A DNA stretch of 64,000 bases from Agrypnia vestita (taxonomy: Eukaryota; Arthropoda; Insecta; Trichoptera; Phryganeidae). Of this stretch, positions 63,601-64,000 are shown piece after piece (within the stretch, counting starts at the first letter, position 1; each line of letters opens with the position of its first letter). Made by a program: the position numbers and the translations under genes. Under the pieces are notes generated by a model. The model searched no databases and was not told the DNA's origin. It worked only from the letters and a program-made list of their open reading frames with translations. The DNA lies in the NCBI GenBank assembly GCA_016648135.1, contig JADDOH010010210.1, positions 1 through 64,000 of the forward strand, given 5' to 3'.

Positions 63601-64000
63601 TATAAGTTTTTGAAAACGACTGCCACCTCAGTCTTCCTTTTACATACGTGTATAAATAAATAGGTACTTATATTTTAAATATGTATGATGCTGTGTTTGC
63701 TACCAAGTAGCGGACATTGCTGCTTTTACTATGCGTAACTGGCAGGCGCGTGCAGTGGGAACATTGAAGCATGACTTTTTTTAAAATAGAAATCAAATAT
63801 TTATGCTACAGATTCTTACAATATATCAAAATATGAATACTATGACAACAATTGTGATAGAAATGTTACGAAATACATGTTGTATTCCGATTTTTTTCCA
63901 AATAATTGGTTACGTTAAAGTCATGCTGCGACGTTCCCACCGCACGCCCCTGGTAATTGGATTTTGCTGCCTTTGCTAAGACGTTTCAGTCTAAAATCAG
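63601..64000. other. Unassigned
   Basis: A short segment at 63710-63770 (GCAACTGGCAGGCGCGTGCAG-like, GGGAACATTGAAGCATGA) is loosely inverted at 63920-63955 (TCATGCTGCGACGTTCCCAC, CGCACGCCCCTGG), so a further TIR element may span 63735-63955. No gene. Confidence 0.4.

Overview
The window looks like intergenic or intronic DNA of an insect, most likely a moth or butterfly. It is strongly AT-rich and has no intact host gene that I can support. It carries interstitial CCTAA (TTAGG-type) arrays and is packed with old transposable elements from nearly every class. The lepidopteran call is an inference from this style of composition; no host coding gene confirms it.

Layout. 1-4200: AT-rich DNA with a GC-rich partial duplication and hairpin, one copy of a dispersed 'GTCTCACAGAGAC' repeat (family X), and a hammerhead-like core near 3.8 kb. 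4201-11510: a BEL/Pao LTR retrotransposon with two 1.3 kb LTRs, a gag broken by one in-frame stop, and a gutted pol. 11.5-14.6 kb: LINE pieces (one with a second LINE inserted in it), a TIR element and a hAT-type MITE. 16.1-16.6 kb: three 157-bp satellite units, each containing telomere-like CCTAA repeats. 17.6-22.2 kb: a mariner remnant, a LINE split by a solo LTR, a truncated hAT transposon with transposase remains, and LINE pieces. 22.6-32.2 kb: MITEs, hairpins, several LINE 3' tails and fragments of a foldback repeat (family F). 32.9-33.6 and 53.2-54.0 kb: two copies of an element with GCATGC-rich ends that carries a MADF-like (Myb/SANT-type) reading frame. 36.6-37.6 and 57.8-58.4 kb: two long-inverted-repeat elements, one with a 7 x 87 bp minisatellite grown at one end. 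38.9-40.3 kb: a mariner split by a LINE. 40.8, 45.7, 47.5 and 63.4 kb: foldback repeats with hammerhead-like cores. 50.5-52.1 kb: a TTAA-type DNA transposon inside a LINE tail. 55.1-55.4 and 56.4-56.75 kb: two near-perfect palindromes, the second carrying a tRNA-like sequence in each arm. 60.4-60.9 kb: two more foldbacks. 61.3 kb: a G-rich island.

The most interesting signal is the recurrent hammerhead ribozyme core (CTGANGA, stem II, GAAA) in at least eleven places and in several unrelated-looking families. It is often present once in each arm of a foldback repeat, facing outward or inward. This architecture is known from Penelope-like retroelements. The two arms of each foldback match each other better than they match other copies, which suggests that the arms are homogenised within a copy.

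There is no operon-like cooperation here. The relationships are nestings (element within element), and these give a relative insertion order at 12.0, 19.4, 39.1, 46.4, 47.5, 50.6 and 55.1 kb. All protein calls are by eye from translated motifs; no database search was run.
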